Positions 1 to 7,840 of a stretch of DNA of 35,382 nucleotides are shown piece by piece. Within the stretch, counting starts at the first letter, position 1. Every line of letters starts with the position of its first letter. The position numbers and the translations under genes are program-made. The notes below the pieces were generated by a model. That model worked only from the letters and a program-made list of their open reading frames with translations, ran no database searches and had not been told where the DNA came from. The stretch comes from Actinomycetota bacterium. GTDB lineage: Bacteria > Actinomycetota > Thermoleophilia > Solirubrobacterales > 70-9. The stretch is from positions 1-35,382 of the forward strand of contig JAFDWG010000324.1 of assembly GCA_018268605.1 (NCBI GenBank). Direction: 5' to 3'.

Positions 1-428
1 GTCTGGCAGCACCGCGCCGCCAGACGGCCCTGTTCGGTCAGCGTCAGCGGCGGCAGGTACCCGAGGTCGGCGAGCGGCGTGCCGTCGAGCCAGGTGACCA
101 GGCGCAGAAGGTGCCCCTCGTGGGAAACCAGGTTCCTGCCGTCACGGGCCGCCACCGGCACCGGCGCGTCGAAGCCCGACGGCCGGGCGGCGACGTGGCG
201 CATCGCCACGTCCTGAGCTTCGAGATCCGCGGTCGTGGCGGACGCGTTGGAGACCTTGAAGACGTACTGGCGACCGTCGCGGGCGCGCACGCGGAAGTTC
301 TGGTCCTGGGTGCTGACCAGTTCGGAGACCGTCCCCTCGATCCCCCACTCCGAGTACAGGAGCCGCTCCGCGGTCGCCAGGTCGAACGCCGGATTAGGCG
401 AGTGAAGAGCCGCGCCGGACTCGATCAT
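1..428 (-). CDS. APH-fold phosphotransferase, N-terminal part (runs off the left edge)
   Basis: The minus-strand frame opens with ATG at 428, preceded by GAGG about nine bases upstream, and stays open to base 1, giving about 142 residues. The visible part has the N-lobe pattern of the aminoglycoside-phosphotransferase/hydroxylysine-kinase superfamily: a DQNF stretch, then RQYVFKVSN with the ATP-contacting lysine, a helix beginning LEAQDVAMRH, and LLRLVTWLDGTPLADLG as the hinge. The catalytic HGD and DxD motifs would lie beyond the window. It is the third gene after the gamma-glutamyltransferase and TSUP genes, so its substrate is probably a small amine or amino acid. This N-lobe is also found at the start of large proteins that carry a class III aminotransferase at the C terminus; the window cannot tell which form this is. 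Confidence 0.72.
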   Translation of the reverse strand, partial: MIESGAALHSPNPAFDLATAERLLYSEWGIEGTVSELVSTQDQNFRVRARDGRQYVFKVSNASATTADLEAQDVAMRHVAARPSGFDAPVPVAARDGRNLVSHEGHLLRLVTWLDGTPLADLGYLPPLTLTEQGRLAARCCQ

Positions 429-482
429 CGTTTCACCCTCGGCTCCCTCTCATGCGCTTGCGGTCGCGGACCAGACCGCGAC

Positions 483-1226
483 TCACTTGACGAAGAGGAT
501 TATCGCGACCGCGACGCCCACCGTCACCACGGCCCAGCGCAGACCCTCGTCGGGGACACGGCGGCCATAGCGGGCGCCGACCTGGGCCCCGACGATCGAG
601 CCGACCGCGACCAGCGCCGCCGCCTCCCAGGCGACATGGGCGACGATCACGAAGAGGATCGCGGCGATGCCGTTGGCGACGCCGACCATCACGTTCTTCA
701 GGCCGTTCAGTCGCTGCAGGCTGTCGGGGATCAGGAAGCGCAGCGCGGCCAGCAGGATCACGCCCTGGGCGGCGCCGAAGTAGCCGCCGTAGACACCGAC
801 CGCGAAGCCGATCGCGACCAGGCCGATCTTGCGGTGGTGGCTGAGTGAGCCGTGGCTCAATTTCGGTTTCGGCCGCAGGATCATCAGCGCGCAGGCGACC
901 AGGATCAGCGCCGGCACGACAGCTTCGAAGACGCCTTCGGGCAGCGTCAGGAGGAGGACGCCGCCGACGATCGCGCCGAGCGCGGTCCCGGTGCCGCCCA
1001 TCAGGGCGCGCTCGCGCTGGCCCTCGAGCTCGGCGCGATAGCCCGAGGCGGCGCTGAGGTTGCCGAAGACGAGGCCGACCGAGTTGGAGACGTTGGCGGT
1101 GACCGAGGAGTAGCCGACCGCCAGTAGCACCGGGAAGGTGATCAGCGAGCCCGAGCCGACGATGGCGTTGATGCCGCCGGCGGCGAATCCGGCCGCGAGC
1201 ACCGCCAGGGCGTCGAGGAGGGTCAT
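483..1226 (-). CDS. TSUP-family (TauE/SafE-like) membrane exporter
   Basis: A 247-residue, highly hydrophobic protein with about eight predicted membrane helices in two repeated halves, as in the TauE/SafE/YfcA (TSUP) family. The N-terminal repeat has the family's AGGINAIVGSGSLITFPVLL segment, and the second half has the matching YGGYFGAAQGVILLAALRF segment. Family members move sulfite, sulfoacetate or other organosulfur and organic anions across the inner membrane. The start lies 9 bases after the stop of the gamma-glutamyltransferase-family gene, so the two are almost surely co-transcribed. A link to sulfur released from gamma-glutamyl-thiol compounds is possible but is inference. Length is typical for the family. 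Confidence 0.88.
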   Translation of the reverse strand: MTLLDALAVLAAGFAAGGINAIVGSGSLITFPVLLAVGYSSVTANVSNSVGLVFGNLSAASGYRAELEGQRERALMGGTGTALGAIVGGVLLLTLPEGVFEAVVPALILVACALMILRPKPKLSHGSLSHHRKIGLVAIGFAVGVYGGYFGAAQGVILLAALRFLIPDSLQRLNGLKNVMVGVANGIAAILFVIVAHVAWEAAALVAVGSIVGAQVGARYGRRVPDEGLRWAVVTVGVAVAIILFVK

Positions 1227-1235
1227 CGGCGCGGC

Positions 1236-2795
1236 TCAGCTCCCGAGGACGACGGCGGCGCCCTCGCTGCGCGGGTCGCTGGCGGCGGTGAAGGAGCCGT
1301 CGTCGGCGCGGACGATCAATTGAGCGTGGCCGACCGAGCTGTCGAGGCGCGGTAGATGCCGGATCGGCATCCCCGTCTCCGCCAACGAGCGGACCGCCGC
1401 CTCGGGAACGCCCTCGTCGACCAGGATCTGGTCGGGCGCGTCCCCCTCGTCCAGGCCGCCGACCACCCAGCGCGGGGCGCCCACCGCCGCGGCGGGGGTG
1501 TCGCCAAGGCGCAGGCGGAGCAGGATCTGGACGAGGATCTGCGGCTGCGCGGCCCCGCCCATGGTCGCGATGACGGCGCGCGGGCGCCCCCGGTGGAACA
1601 CCGTGCAGGGGGTCAACGTGTGAGCCGGGCGCTTGCCGCCCGCGATCACGTTGGACGACCCGTGGTCGAGGCTGAAGAAGGAGCCGCGGTTGTGGAGGAG
1701 GATCCCCGTCTCCGGCTCGAGGATCACGGCGCCGAAGCGATGGAAGAGGCTTTGCAGCAGCGACACGGTGTTGCCGGCGTCGTCGGCGGCGACGATCACG
1801 ACCGTGTCCCCGTTCGCCCGCGGCGGCGCCGGTGCGGCGCCGGCCCGCGAGAGCAGATCGACGTCAGCGGGAATCGGCGTGGGCGAGGATCCCGTCGCGA
1901 CCGGATCGCAGAGGTATTCGTCGCGGAGCGACGTCGCGGCGCGGAACGCGAGGGCGAGCTCACCGGCGCGCGGCCCGAGCGGGTCGAACCCGGCGCCCAG
2001 CCGATCGACGACCGCCAGCAGCGGCGGCAACAGGATGCCCTGCGAGTTGGCGGGGGCGGTCGCCACCTGATCGCCGTCGAGCCTGGCGACCAGCGGGGTG
2101 GTCGATTCCGGGACGAAGCCGGCCAGGTCGGCGGCTGTGAGATGGGAGCCCTGGGAGCGCAGGCCGGCCGCCAGAGTCCGCCCGATCGGTCCCCTGTAGA
2201 AGGCCTCGGGGCCCTCGGCGGCGAGCGTCTCCAGGGTCTTCGCGAGGGCCGACTGGCGGAGCACGTCGCCGGCCCGAAGCGGGCGGCCTTCGATGTAGAA
2301 GGTCTCCCGGCAGCCGGGGTCGCGGCCGAGCGCCTCCGCCTCGATCGCGATTGAGGTGGCGAGGCTCGGGACCACGGTGACGCCGTCGCGAGCCTGCTCG
2401 ATCGCCGCCCGGAACGCCTCCTCCCAGCCGAGGGCCGCCCCCTCCGACCAGAGCCTGCCGAGCCCGCCGATCAGTCCGGGCACCGTGATCGGCGCCGGCC
2501 CGGTGGTCGGCATACGGGCGCCGGCCTCGCGCAGAGCATCGACGTCGACGCCAGAGGCGGCCGGGCCGGAGGAATTGATGATGGTGCGGTTGCCGTCGGC
2601 GCGATGGACGAGGGCGATCAGGTCCCCCCCGAGCGCACAGTTGTCCGGGTAGATGACCGTGAGCGAGAGTGCCGCGGCGAGGCAGGCGTCGAAGGCGTTG
2701 CCGCCGCGTTCGAAGGCGGCCTGGCCCGCGGCGGTCGCGGCCGCCTGCGGCGTCGAAAGGGCAAGCGACGTCGCGGTGTATCGGGTCCGGTCCAT
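1236..2795 (-). CDS. Gamma-glutamyltransferase-family Ntn hydrolase
   Basis: A 519-residue protein of the gamma-glutamyltranspeptidase superfamily, normally made as a proenzyme that cleaves itself to expose an N-terminal threonine. The family start AAGQAAFERGGNAFDA is present, as is GPAPITVPGLIGGL. The likely nucleophile is Thr331 in GDTVVIVAADDAGN: its spacing to the following Gly-Asn matches the E. coli GGT motif TTHYSVVDKDGN. The next residues include ETGILLHNRG and KRPAHTLTPC, the conserved small-subunit motifs. No signal peptide is visible, so a cytoplasmic amidase role (a GgtA-like or acylase subgroup) is more likely than the periplasmic enzyme. It heads a run with the TSUP and APH-fold genes and is divergent from a GntR regulator that probably controls it. 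Confidence 0.87.
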   Translation of the reverse strand: MDRTRYTATSLALSTPQAAATAAGQAAFERGGNAFDACLAAALSLTVIYPDNCALGGDLIALVHRADGNRTIINSSGPAASGVDVDALREAGARMPTTGPAPITVPGLIGGLGRLWSEGAALGWEEAFRAAIEQARDGVTVVPSLATSIAIEAEALGRDPGCRETFYIEGRPLRAGDVLRQSALAKTLETLAAEGPEAFYRGPIGRTLAAGLRSQGSHLTAADLAGFVPESTTPLVARLDGDQVATAPANSQGILLPPLLAVVDRLGAGFDPLGPRAGELALAFRAATSLRDEYLCDPVATGSSPTPIPADVDLLSRAGAAPAPPRANGDTVVIVAADDAGNTVSLLQSLFHRFGAVILEPETGILLHNRGSFFSLDHGSSNVIAGGKRPAHTLTPCTVFHRGRPRAVIATMGGAAQPQILVQILLRLRLGDTPAAAVGAPRWVVGGLDEGDAPDQILVDEGVPEAAVRSLAETGMPIRHLPRLDSSVGHAQLIVRADDGSFTAASDPRSEGAAVVLGS

Positions 2796-2802
2796 AGGAT
2801 TT

Positions 2803-2811
2803 TATATTATA
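2803..2811. promoter_or_regulatory. Overlapping divergent -10 elements
   Basis: Only 21 bases separate the ATG at 2795 (minus) from the GTG at 2817 (plus). They are AT-rich in an otherwise GC-rich region. On the minus strand a perfect TATAAT runs 2811 to 2806; on the plus strand TATTAT spans 2805-2810. Start points about seven bases beyond each would fall within a few bases of both start codons, which suggests leaderless or near-leaderless mRNAs. No Shine-Dalgarno sequence fits in the gap. No clear -35 is visible on either side. Confidence 0.55.
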
Positions 2812-2816
2812 GAATC

Positions 2817-3476
2817 GTGCATCACGGGACGAGCGTCGACCAGGTTCACGCCGCCCTGCGGGAGAGCATCCTGCGGGGTGCCTACGAACCGGGCTCGCGC
2901 CTGATCCTGTCTCGCCTCGCCGCCGAACACGGCGTCAGCTTCATCCCGGTGCGCGAGGCACTGCAACGCCTGGAGGCCGAGCGGATGGTCCGGATCGAGC
3001 CCAATCGAGGCGCGACCGTGACCGAGATCTCGATCGCCGACATGACCGACATCTACGAGACCCGCCTGGTGCTCGAGGAGCATGCGATCCGCCAGGCGGT
3101 CGCACACATCACTCCCGAGGCACTAAGTGACGCCGAGGCCGCGCTTGCGGATATGAGGGCCGGATTCGACCGAGGGGACGAGCCGGCCGCCTACCAAGCC
3201 CACGAACGGTTCCACTTCCGCCTCTACGAGGTCGCCGAATCGCCCTGGACCGACCACATCCTCCATCTCCTCTGGTCGAGCGCCGAGCGCTACGTCCGCC
3301 TGTCCGCCGGCGTCCGTCCCGATCCCGACGCCTTCGTCGCCGAGCACGAGGAGATCCTCGACGCGGTCGTCAAGGGGGACGCCGACCTCGCGGCAGCCCG
3401 CCTCGCGGAGAACCTGAGGACCACCGAGCGACTACTCGCCGCGACCTACGCGAACGCCGATCCGGAGGCGTACTAG
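2817..3476 (+). CDS. GntR-family transcriptional regulator, FCD subfamily
   Basis: A 219-residue regulator. The N-terminal winged helix (about residues 8-70) has the GntR signature LRESILRGAYEPGSRL followed by a recognition segment with VSFIPVREALQRLEAE and a wing NRGATV. The C-terminal FCD domain (about 78-210) has IYETRLVLEEHAIRQA, HERFHFRLYE and the metal- or ligand-binding histidines typical of FadR/VanR-like sensors. GTG 2817 is chosen because the winged helix begins a few residues later and upstream codons in frame are antisense to the neighbouring gene. It is divergent from the gamma-glutamyltransferase-family operon with a shared 21-base promoter, so it is probably its repressor, sensing a carboxylate-bearing substrate or product. 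Confidence 0.88.
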   Translation: MHHGTSVDQVHAALRESILRGAYEPGSRLILSRLAAEHGVSFIPVREALQRLEAERMVRIEPNRGATVTEISIADMTDIYETRLVLEEHAIRQAVAHITPEALSDAEAALADMRAGFDRGDEPAAYQAHERFHFRLYEVAESPWTDHILHLLWSSAERYVRLSAGVRPDPDAFVAEHEEILDAVVKGDADLAAARLAENLRTTERLLAATYANADPEAY

Positions 3477-3480
3477 CCGG

Positions 3481-4437
3481 TCAGTGCAGCGGCTGCCAAT
3501 CGGGGTGGAAGCCGCCGACCTTGGTCTTGGTCAAGGTCACCACCTTGCCGGTCGCGACGGAGACCTTGTCGAGCTTCTGCGAGTCGTTGAAGCCGGGGCC
3601 GTTGGAGATCGACTCCTCGAGCGCGAAGGCGATCCAACTGCCGTCGGGCGAGTAGCTCGGCGAGAGCGCGGTGACGTCGGCGAAGCGCCCGCTGCGCAGA
3701 TGGGTCAGTTGCCGGGGGCCGCCTCCGGCCGCGCCGATCAGGTAGATCTGGCCGCGGAAGGAGTAGGCGACGCGGTTGCTCTGGGGGGAAACGGTCGGAT
3801 CCCAGCCGCTTGCCAGCTTCGTCAGGTGGCTGCCGTCCGGTCGCATCGTGTAGATCTGGCCCTCGCGGTCGAAGACGACGAAGCGCCCGTTCGCGGCGGC
3901 GGCCGGGCTGTTGTCGGAGGTTTCGTGGCGCTTCGCGGTCAGCTCCTTAAGGCCCTTGCCTTCGATCCCGATCGAGTAGATCTGGCTGTAGCCCTTGCCG
4001 CCGGAGTCACGCGCGAAGTAGACGCGCTTGCCGTCGGCGCTGAAGGTGGGTTCGTTCTCGGAGACCTTCGGCGTATCGGTCAGCTTGCGGGCGCCGGACC
4101 CGTCGGCTCTCATCACCATCAGGTCCTCCTGGACGCCGTCGCAGACGCTGAAGACGATCAGCTTGCCGTTGGGCGAGTAGGAGGGATCGTCGCCCGTCGC
4201 CAGCCGGATCCGGTGGCTGCCGTCGGAGTGGACGGTGAAGATCGCGTCCCCTTCGCCACCGCAGGTTTCCTCCGACTCCCCGCCACCGCTCTGCGCCGAG
4301 CTGTCGAAGGCGATCACCCCTGGCCTGCCGGGGAAGGCTGCGTGGGCGGAGCCGATGAGGAGGACGACGGCGGCGGCGAGGCCGAGCGCGGCCGCGGCAA
4401 CCGCGGCGGGCGTCAGCTGGCGGGCAGGGAACCTCAT
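3481..4437 (-). CDS. Secreted TolB-like PD40 beta-propeller protein
   Basis: A 318-residue protein. Residues 1-33 form a signal peptide (positive MRFPARQ, then an alanine-rich hydrophobic core ending AHAAFPG). The rest is a string of PD40/WD40-like blades with the repeated pattern PSYSPNGKLIVF, PTFSADGKRVYFARD and PSYSPDGSWIAF, each followed by a short 'xMRxDGSxxxxLT' element. This is the blade type of the TolB C-terminal propeller, but there is no TolB N-terminal domain, so it is not the Tol-Pal component. Such single propellers are abundant in Thermoleophilia; their ligands are unknown. It is convergent with the GntR gene, with 4 bases between the stops. Confidence 0.82.
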   Translation of the reverse strand: MRFPARQLTPAAVAAAALGLAAAVVLLIGSAHAAFPGRPGVIAFDSSAQSGGGESEETCGGEGDAIFTVHSDGSHRIRLATGDDPSYSPNGKLIVFSVCDGVQEDLMVMRADGSGARKLTDTPKVSENEPTFSADGKRVYFARDSGGKGYSQIYSIGIEGKGLKELTAKRHETSDNSPAAAANGRFVVFDREGQIYTMRPDGSHLTKLASGWDPTVSPQSNRVAYSFRGQIYLIGAAGGGPRQLTHLRSGRFADVTALSPSYSPDGSWIAFALEESISNGPGFNDSQKLDKVSVATGKVVTLTKTKVGGFHPDWQPLH

Positions 4438-4819
4438 CTGCTCACGCTACACCCGTAAGGGATGGCGGCAAAGAGAGGGCCCAGCCACGATGACCGCGAA
4501 GCCGCGCGCGCTCATCGGGTCTCGGCGACCTTCTGCACCACCGATGCCCCTTTTTCGCTCGCGAATTCCGGCTGGACCAGATCGACGATTTCCGCCTGCC
4601 CTCCGACCGGCCGGATCACCGCCACCAAGACAGCCGCGACCAACACCAACAGGGCACTTCTCGATGAACGATTCCGGCGATCTTTCGTCACCGGAGGTCG
4701 GTCGGAGAGATTTTGGTTCGGATTTTCTTACCTTCGCTTCCTCCCGTTGACTGGCCGTCACCACGGAGCGAGACTGCGGCCGGTTCAGGTGGTCTGACCC
4801 CCAACGAACGGAGGACTTC
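4438..4819. other. Intergenic stretch without a convincing gene
   Basis: About 380 bases between divergent genes. Open frames on both strands have low-complexity shadow composition and no ribosome binding site, so none is called. A TTGACT at 4747-4752 could be a -35 for the downstream plus-strand gene, but no good -10 follows at the right distance. The upstream half may hold the promoter of the PD40 gene; no clear motif is visible. Confidence 0.5.
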
Positions 4820-5146
4820 ATGCCCGCGATGGCGATACCCCTTGCACCCGAGAAGCTCGACGCCTGGGAAGCCTGGACGGCGGAACTGTCGGGACCGAAA
4901 GCGGCCGAGTTCGCGGATATGAACAGCCGCCACGGCCTCGATGAGCATCGCGCTTACCTGCAGCCGCTGCCCGACGGTGGCTTTCTCGTGCTCGTCGTCG
5001 CCGAGGGAGACGGGGCCGACGGCTTCCTCGACTCGATCGGCGCCTCCGACCACGAGTTCGATCAGTGGTTCATCGGCAGCGTCGCCGACCTACACCAGGC
5101 TGACCCCGATGAGGAGAGGCCACCGATGGCACAGCGGAAGCTCTAG
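4820..5146 (+). CDS. Small cytoplasmic protein of unknown function (DUF6176-like fold possible)
   Basis: A 108-residue protein behind a strong GGAGG seven bases before the ATG. It has no signal peptide or membrane segment. The pattern of a helix with WEAWTAELSG, then HRAYLQPLPDGGFLVLVVAE, then a second helix ending in DQWF, resembles ferredoxin-like dimeric alpha-beta-barrel (ABM/DUF6176-type) proteins, where a helix and strand pair repeat around a tryptophan-rich core. That resemblance is by eye only and no catalytic residues can be named. The gene stands alone and ends in a strong hairpin that includes its own stop codon. Confidence 0.7.
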   Translation: MPAMAIPLAPEKLDAWEAWTAELSGPKAAEFADMNSRHGLDEHRAYLQPLPDGGFLVLVVAEGDGADGFLDSIGASDHEFDQWFIGSVADLHQADPDEERPPMAQRKL

Positions 5147-5163
5147 GGGAAGAGCTTCCGCTG
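5132..5163 (+). terminator. Long perfect hairpin overlapping a stop codon
   Basis: CAGCGGAAGCTC (5132-5143) and GAGCTTCCGCTG (5152-5163) are perfect 12-base complements around an 8-base loop. The TAG stop of the upstream gene (5144-5146) lies in the loop. There is no T-tract, as is common for high-GC actinobacterial terminators, so termination or 3'-end protection is the likely role. Confidence 0.65.
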
Positions 5164-5207
5164 CGCGCTCCCGGTGGCGCGGTGACGCCCCAGCTGCTCC
5201 GCGCTGC

Positions 5208-5876
5208 CTACTGCCTGCTCAAGCTGCCGACCCGCACCGCGGTCATCACCCGGCTGCGGGCCTGGGCGCCTTTTTCCGCTTCGCAGGCAAGCGTGACCGT
5301 GCCGCCACCGGAGGCACCGGTCAGCGCCGTCTCCTGACTGAAGACCGCAAGGGGGGCGAGGTTGGCCGAGCCGCCCGCGATCACGGTGCCGTTTTCGCGG
5401 AGCTGACAGCCCAGGAGGTTCGGGGTGGCGGCGTCGTTGCCGAGATCGGCCGAGGCGGAGATGACGTAGCTCCCGCCTGCCGGCAGGTTCAGCGAGGCGA
5501 TCGTCGTGCTCGCCCCCGCCCCTAGCGCGATCTGACCCAGCTGAGAGGTGACGAAGCCTTCGGAGCGCTCACCCGGGGCAAGCTTCTGTGCGCTGACCGC
5601 CGCTTCGGCCAACTTGCCGGTGGTGACCGCGCCTTCGGTCAGCTTGCCGCTGGACACCGAACCTTCCGCGAGCTTGCCCGTCGACACCGAGCCTTCGGCC
5701 AGCTTCGCCGCGGTGACCGCGCGGTTCTTGAGCTTCTTCGTCGTGACCGCGGCGTTCTGCAGAGACTTGGTGCCGATCTTCACGGCGGCGAAGGCCGATC
5801 CGGCCAGCGAGAGGACCAGCGCCACCAGCGCTACCACCATCGCCGGCGAGGGCCTGCCGAGCTTCAGTCGTTTCAT
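5208..5876 (-). CDS. Secreted decapeptide-repeat protein
   Basis: A 222-residue protein with a classical signal peptide (MKRLKLGRPSPAM, then a hydrophobic stretch ending SAFA at about residue 30) and an AAGGAGG ribosome binding site six bases before the ATG. Residues 41-100 are six back-to-back ten-residue repeats of the form [NE]xAVxxxKLx, for example EGSVSTGKLA. The C-terminal half (about 105-222) is a predicted beta-sandwich with LPAGGSYVISASADLGN and a Cys pair (CQLRENG, LACEA). This architecture recurs in Thermoleophilia and is probably a cell-surface or structural protein; no enzyme motif is present. The repeats probably build a small beta-solenoid or a coiled stalk. Confidence 0.8.
   Translation of the reverse strand: MKRLKLGRPSPAMVVALVALVLSLAGSAFAAVKIGTKSLQNAAVTTKKLKNRAVTAAKLAEGSVSTGKLAEGSVSSGKLTEGAVTTGKLAEAAVSAQKLAPGERSEGFVTSQLGQIALGAGASTTIASLNLPAGGSYVISASADLGNDAATPNLLGCQLRENGTVIAGGSANLAPLAVFSQETALTGASGGGTVTLACEAEKGAQARSRVMTAVRVGSLSRQ
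5577..5756 (-). repeat. Six in-frame 30-bp coding repeats
   Basis: Six consecutive 30-base units encode decapeptides with conserved Val at position 4 and Lys-Leu at positions 8-9. The DNA units are similar but not identical, and differences fall mainly in third codon positions and in the variable residues, so they are protein repeats under selection. A seventh, weaker unit (KIGTKSLQ) precedes them. Confidence 0.8.
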
Positions 5877-6021
5877 GTGGGCCTCCTTGGGCCGAATGAG
5901 TGAGCGGCAGACGCAGGCTCGCGCAGGCCGCCGGGGGACCCCACCGTCTCACGCGATCACCGACCGGTCAACGTCCACGATCCAACGTCCCTTCGCGTCA
6001 ATTTCGCCGCGCAAATTTTCC

Positions 6022-6050
6022 TTGCACTCCGAGGTTTCCTTCGGATACGT
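6022..6050 (+). promoter_or_regulatory. Possible sigma-70-type promoter
   Basis: TTGCAC at 6022-6027 is followed after 17 bases by ATACGT (6045-6050), in a locally AT-richer patch. It lies about 60 bases upstream of the Ig-like secreted protein's start at 6112. The -10 is a weak match, so this is tentative. Confidence 0.35.
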
Positions 6051-6111
6051 TGCGTTAGCTCAGAAACCCGGCCTCACCGCGGAGGCGAGGCCCGATCACG
6101 GGGCACAATCG

Positions 6112-7824
6112 ATGACAGCTCGCAAGCTCGCTCTCGTGGTTCTCCTGTCGGGACTGTTCGCCGCGCCCAGCGCGCAGGCCGCGACGGTGGTCGTCGGCGA
6201 CACCAGCCTCGTCCCCAACCCGCTCTCGACCGGCGACTTCCTCGGGCAGAACATCCCGGTCTTCCAGGGCGACGCGAGCAGCAACTACACGGTCGCGGCA
6301 CCGCAGACGGGTTACATCACGTCATGGAGCTTCCTCAGCGCCGGAGTGGCGACGGGGAAGCAGTTCGTCCTCCGGGTCCTCGCGCCGATCGACGCCGCCG
6401 CGACCGATCTGCGCGCGGTCGCGACCATCGGCCCGGTGGCGGTAACGAGCGCGACGGGGGTCGACGCACTCAACGGACCGTTCCCCGGCGACAACACCCC
6501 GATCGCGGCCGGCTCCAGGATCGCCCTGCAACCCGTCGACGACGGGAACACGCCGATCGAGCCGGGAGTGAACGGAGTGGATGGAATCCGCTTCTTCGCG
6601 GCCCCGTTCGCCGCCGAAGGGTCTTCGCAGACGGTCGCGACCACCGAAGACAACGGTCAGGTGGTCCCGATCCAGGCGACCATCTCCTACGGCGAAGCCG
6701 GGCCACCGCCGCTCGCGTCTCCGACGAACACCGTGGCGCCCTCGATCTCCGGCACCGCGAGCGCCGGGCAGACCCTGACCTGCAACCCCGGGTCCTGGAG
6801 CGGGAGCCCGAGCCTCACCTACTCCTGGACGCAGACGACCTCGCAGCTGGTGCCGGGTGCCCACCCGCAGCGGGTGACCTCCGTCACCGTCAAGGTCGGC
6901 ACCGAATCCACCTACGTGGTCCCGGACCTGGAACCGCTCAGTGTGTCCATCAAGTGCACCGTCACCGCGACCAACACGGCGGGCTCGGCGTCCGCCGATA
7001 CCCCCGGTGTGCCGAACGTGGCGACCAAGCCGGTGCTGGCTTCGAGCTTCACCCGGACGCCTCACACGATGCACAGCCAACCGAGGATCACGCCCAACGT
7101 CGGCTTCGGCGCCACCCAGTTCTGCCAGACGGGAGTGTGGCTCCATTACCCCAAGACGTTCCGCTTCGCCTGGTACAAGATGGTGCCCGCCAACACCGTC
7201 CGGCGCGGCCAGACCCGCGACGTGCGGATCCCCGGCTCCAAGCAGACGCTGAAGATCACCGCCGCGCTCGAGCTGCACAAGATCTTCTGCCGCGTCACGG
7301 CGATCAACGAAGCCGGCGGCAACTCGGCCGACAGCAACGTCGTCTTCGTGCCGCAGAACGCACCCAAGCCCCAAGGCCCGGCGCGGATCGAGGTCGACAA
7401 CCCCGCCCCGGTCCGCGTCGAACCCCCCACCAGCCCGTCGAATCCGCTCCTGGAGGGCCCCGACAAGAAGTTCGTCTTCAAATGCCTTCCGCCGCGCTAT
7501 GACCGTCGCGCGCCGCTCAGCTTCCAGTGGCAGATCTCCCTGTACGGCTGGCCGTCGGTTCCCGGCGTGCCCTCCTCCGGCGCGTTCAACCCGGAAGTGA
7601 TTCTCAGCGGCGAAACCCTCGAAATCACCCCGATCATCCCGCCGCACCAGGACGCCAACGGGCTCGAGCCCGGCCGCGACCTGCTGCTCGACGGCACCAT
7701 GGCCTACTCCGGAACCGGAGGCAACGGCAACGTGGCGATCCGCTGCCTCGTCACGGCGAAGTTGTCCCAGGCGAGCTCGGTGACAGTGTCGAGAGTGGCA
7801 TACGTCCTGGCCGTGGACGGCTGA
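6112..7824 (+). CDS. Secreted protein with Ig-like repeats
   Basis: A 570-residue protein. ATG 6112 is chosen because it starts a textbook signal peptide (MTARKLALVVLLSGLFA ending APSAQAA at about residue 24); the frame is open further upstream but antisense to the decapeptide gene. Residues about 25-195 form a beta-rich domain of a kind often found at the N terminus of Thermoleophilia surface proteins. From about residue 200 there is an Ig-like unit with the widespread motif APSISGTASAGQTLTCNPGS and a matching SLTYSW, with paired cysteines. Two more Ig-like units follow, each with a Cys pair (FCQTG/IFCRV and FKCLP/IRCLV). It is an extracellular or wall-associated adhesin-like protein; no anchor motif or enzyme is visible. 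Confidence 0.8.
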   Translation: MTARKLALVVLLSGLFAAPSAQAATVVVGDTSLVPNPLSTGDFLGQNIPVFQGDASSNYTVAAPQTGYITSWSFLSAGVATGKQFVLRVLAPIDAAATDLRAVATIGPVAVTSATGVDALNGPFPGDNTPIAAGSRIALQPVDDGNTPIEPGVNGVDGIRFFAAPFAAEGSSQTVATTEDNGQVVPIQATISYGEAGPPPLASPTNTVAPSISGTASAGQTLTCNPGSWSGSPSLTYSWTQTTSQLVPGAHPQRVTSVTVKVGTESTYVVPDLEPLSVSIKCTVTATNTAGSASADTPGVPNVATKPVLASSFTRTPHTMHSQPRITPNVGFGATQFCQTGVWLHYPKTFRFAWYKMVPANTVRRGQTRDVRIPGSKQTLKITAALELHKIFCRVTAINEAGGNSADSNVVFVPQNAPKPQGPARIEVDNPAPVRVEPPTSPSNPLLEGPDKKFVFKCLPPRYDRRAPLSFQWQISLYGWPSVPGVPSSGAFNPEVILSGETLEITPIIPPHQDANGLEPGRDLLLDGTMAYSGTGGNGNVAIRCLVTAKLSQASSVTVSRVAYVLAVDG

Positions 7825-7840
7825 GCCGGCGGCAGGCTCA
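7822..7840. terminator. Hairpin bounded by two convergent stop codons
   Basis: TGAGCC (7822-7827) and GGCTCA (7835-7840) pair across a 7-base loop. The first arm begins with the TGA stop of the Ig-like gene and the second ends with the stop of the minus-strand DUF1059-like gene. A short bidirectional terminator is plausible; the stem is only six pairs. Confidence 0.4.

Noticed and set aside
2604-2816. An extended N terminus for the GntR regulator
   Set aside because: It would run antisense through the start of the hydrolase gene; the winged helix begins just after GTG 2817.
4447-4821. A 124-codon minus-strand and a 111-codon plus-strand frame in the intergenic gap
   Set aside because: No ribosome binding sites, no domain or signal features, and shadow-like composition.
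5577-5756. The 30-bp units as a CRISPR array
   Set aside because: Units are contiguous without spacers and encode an in-frame decapeptide repeat.
5548-6111. N-terminal extension of the Ig-like secreted protein
   Set aside because: The extension is antisense to the decapeptide gene and the signal peptide begins precisely at ATG 6112.
6322-7647. A 441-codon minus-strand open frame antisense to the Ig-like gene
   Set aside because: Arg/Gly/Asp-rich shadow composition, no ribosome binding site and no domain; the plus strand has a signal peptide and Ig motifs. High GC creates long antisense frames.
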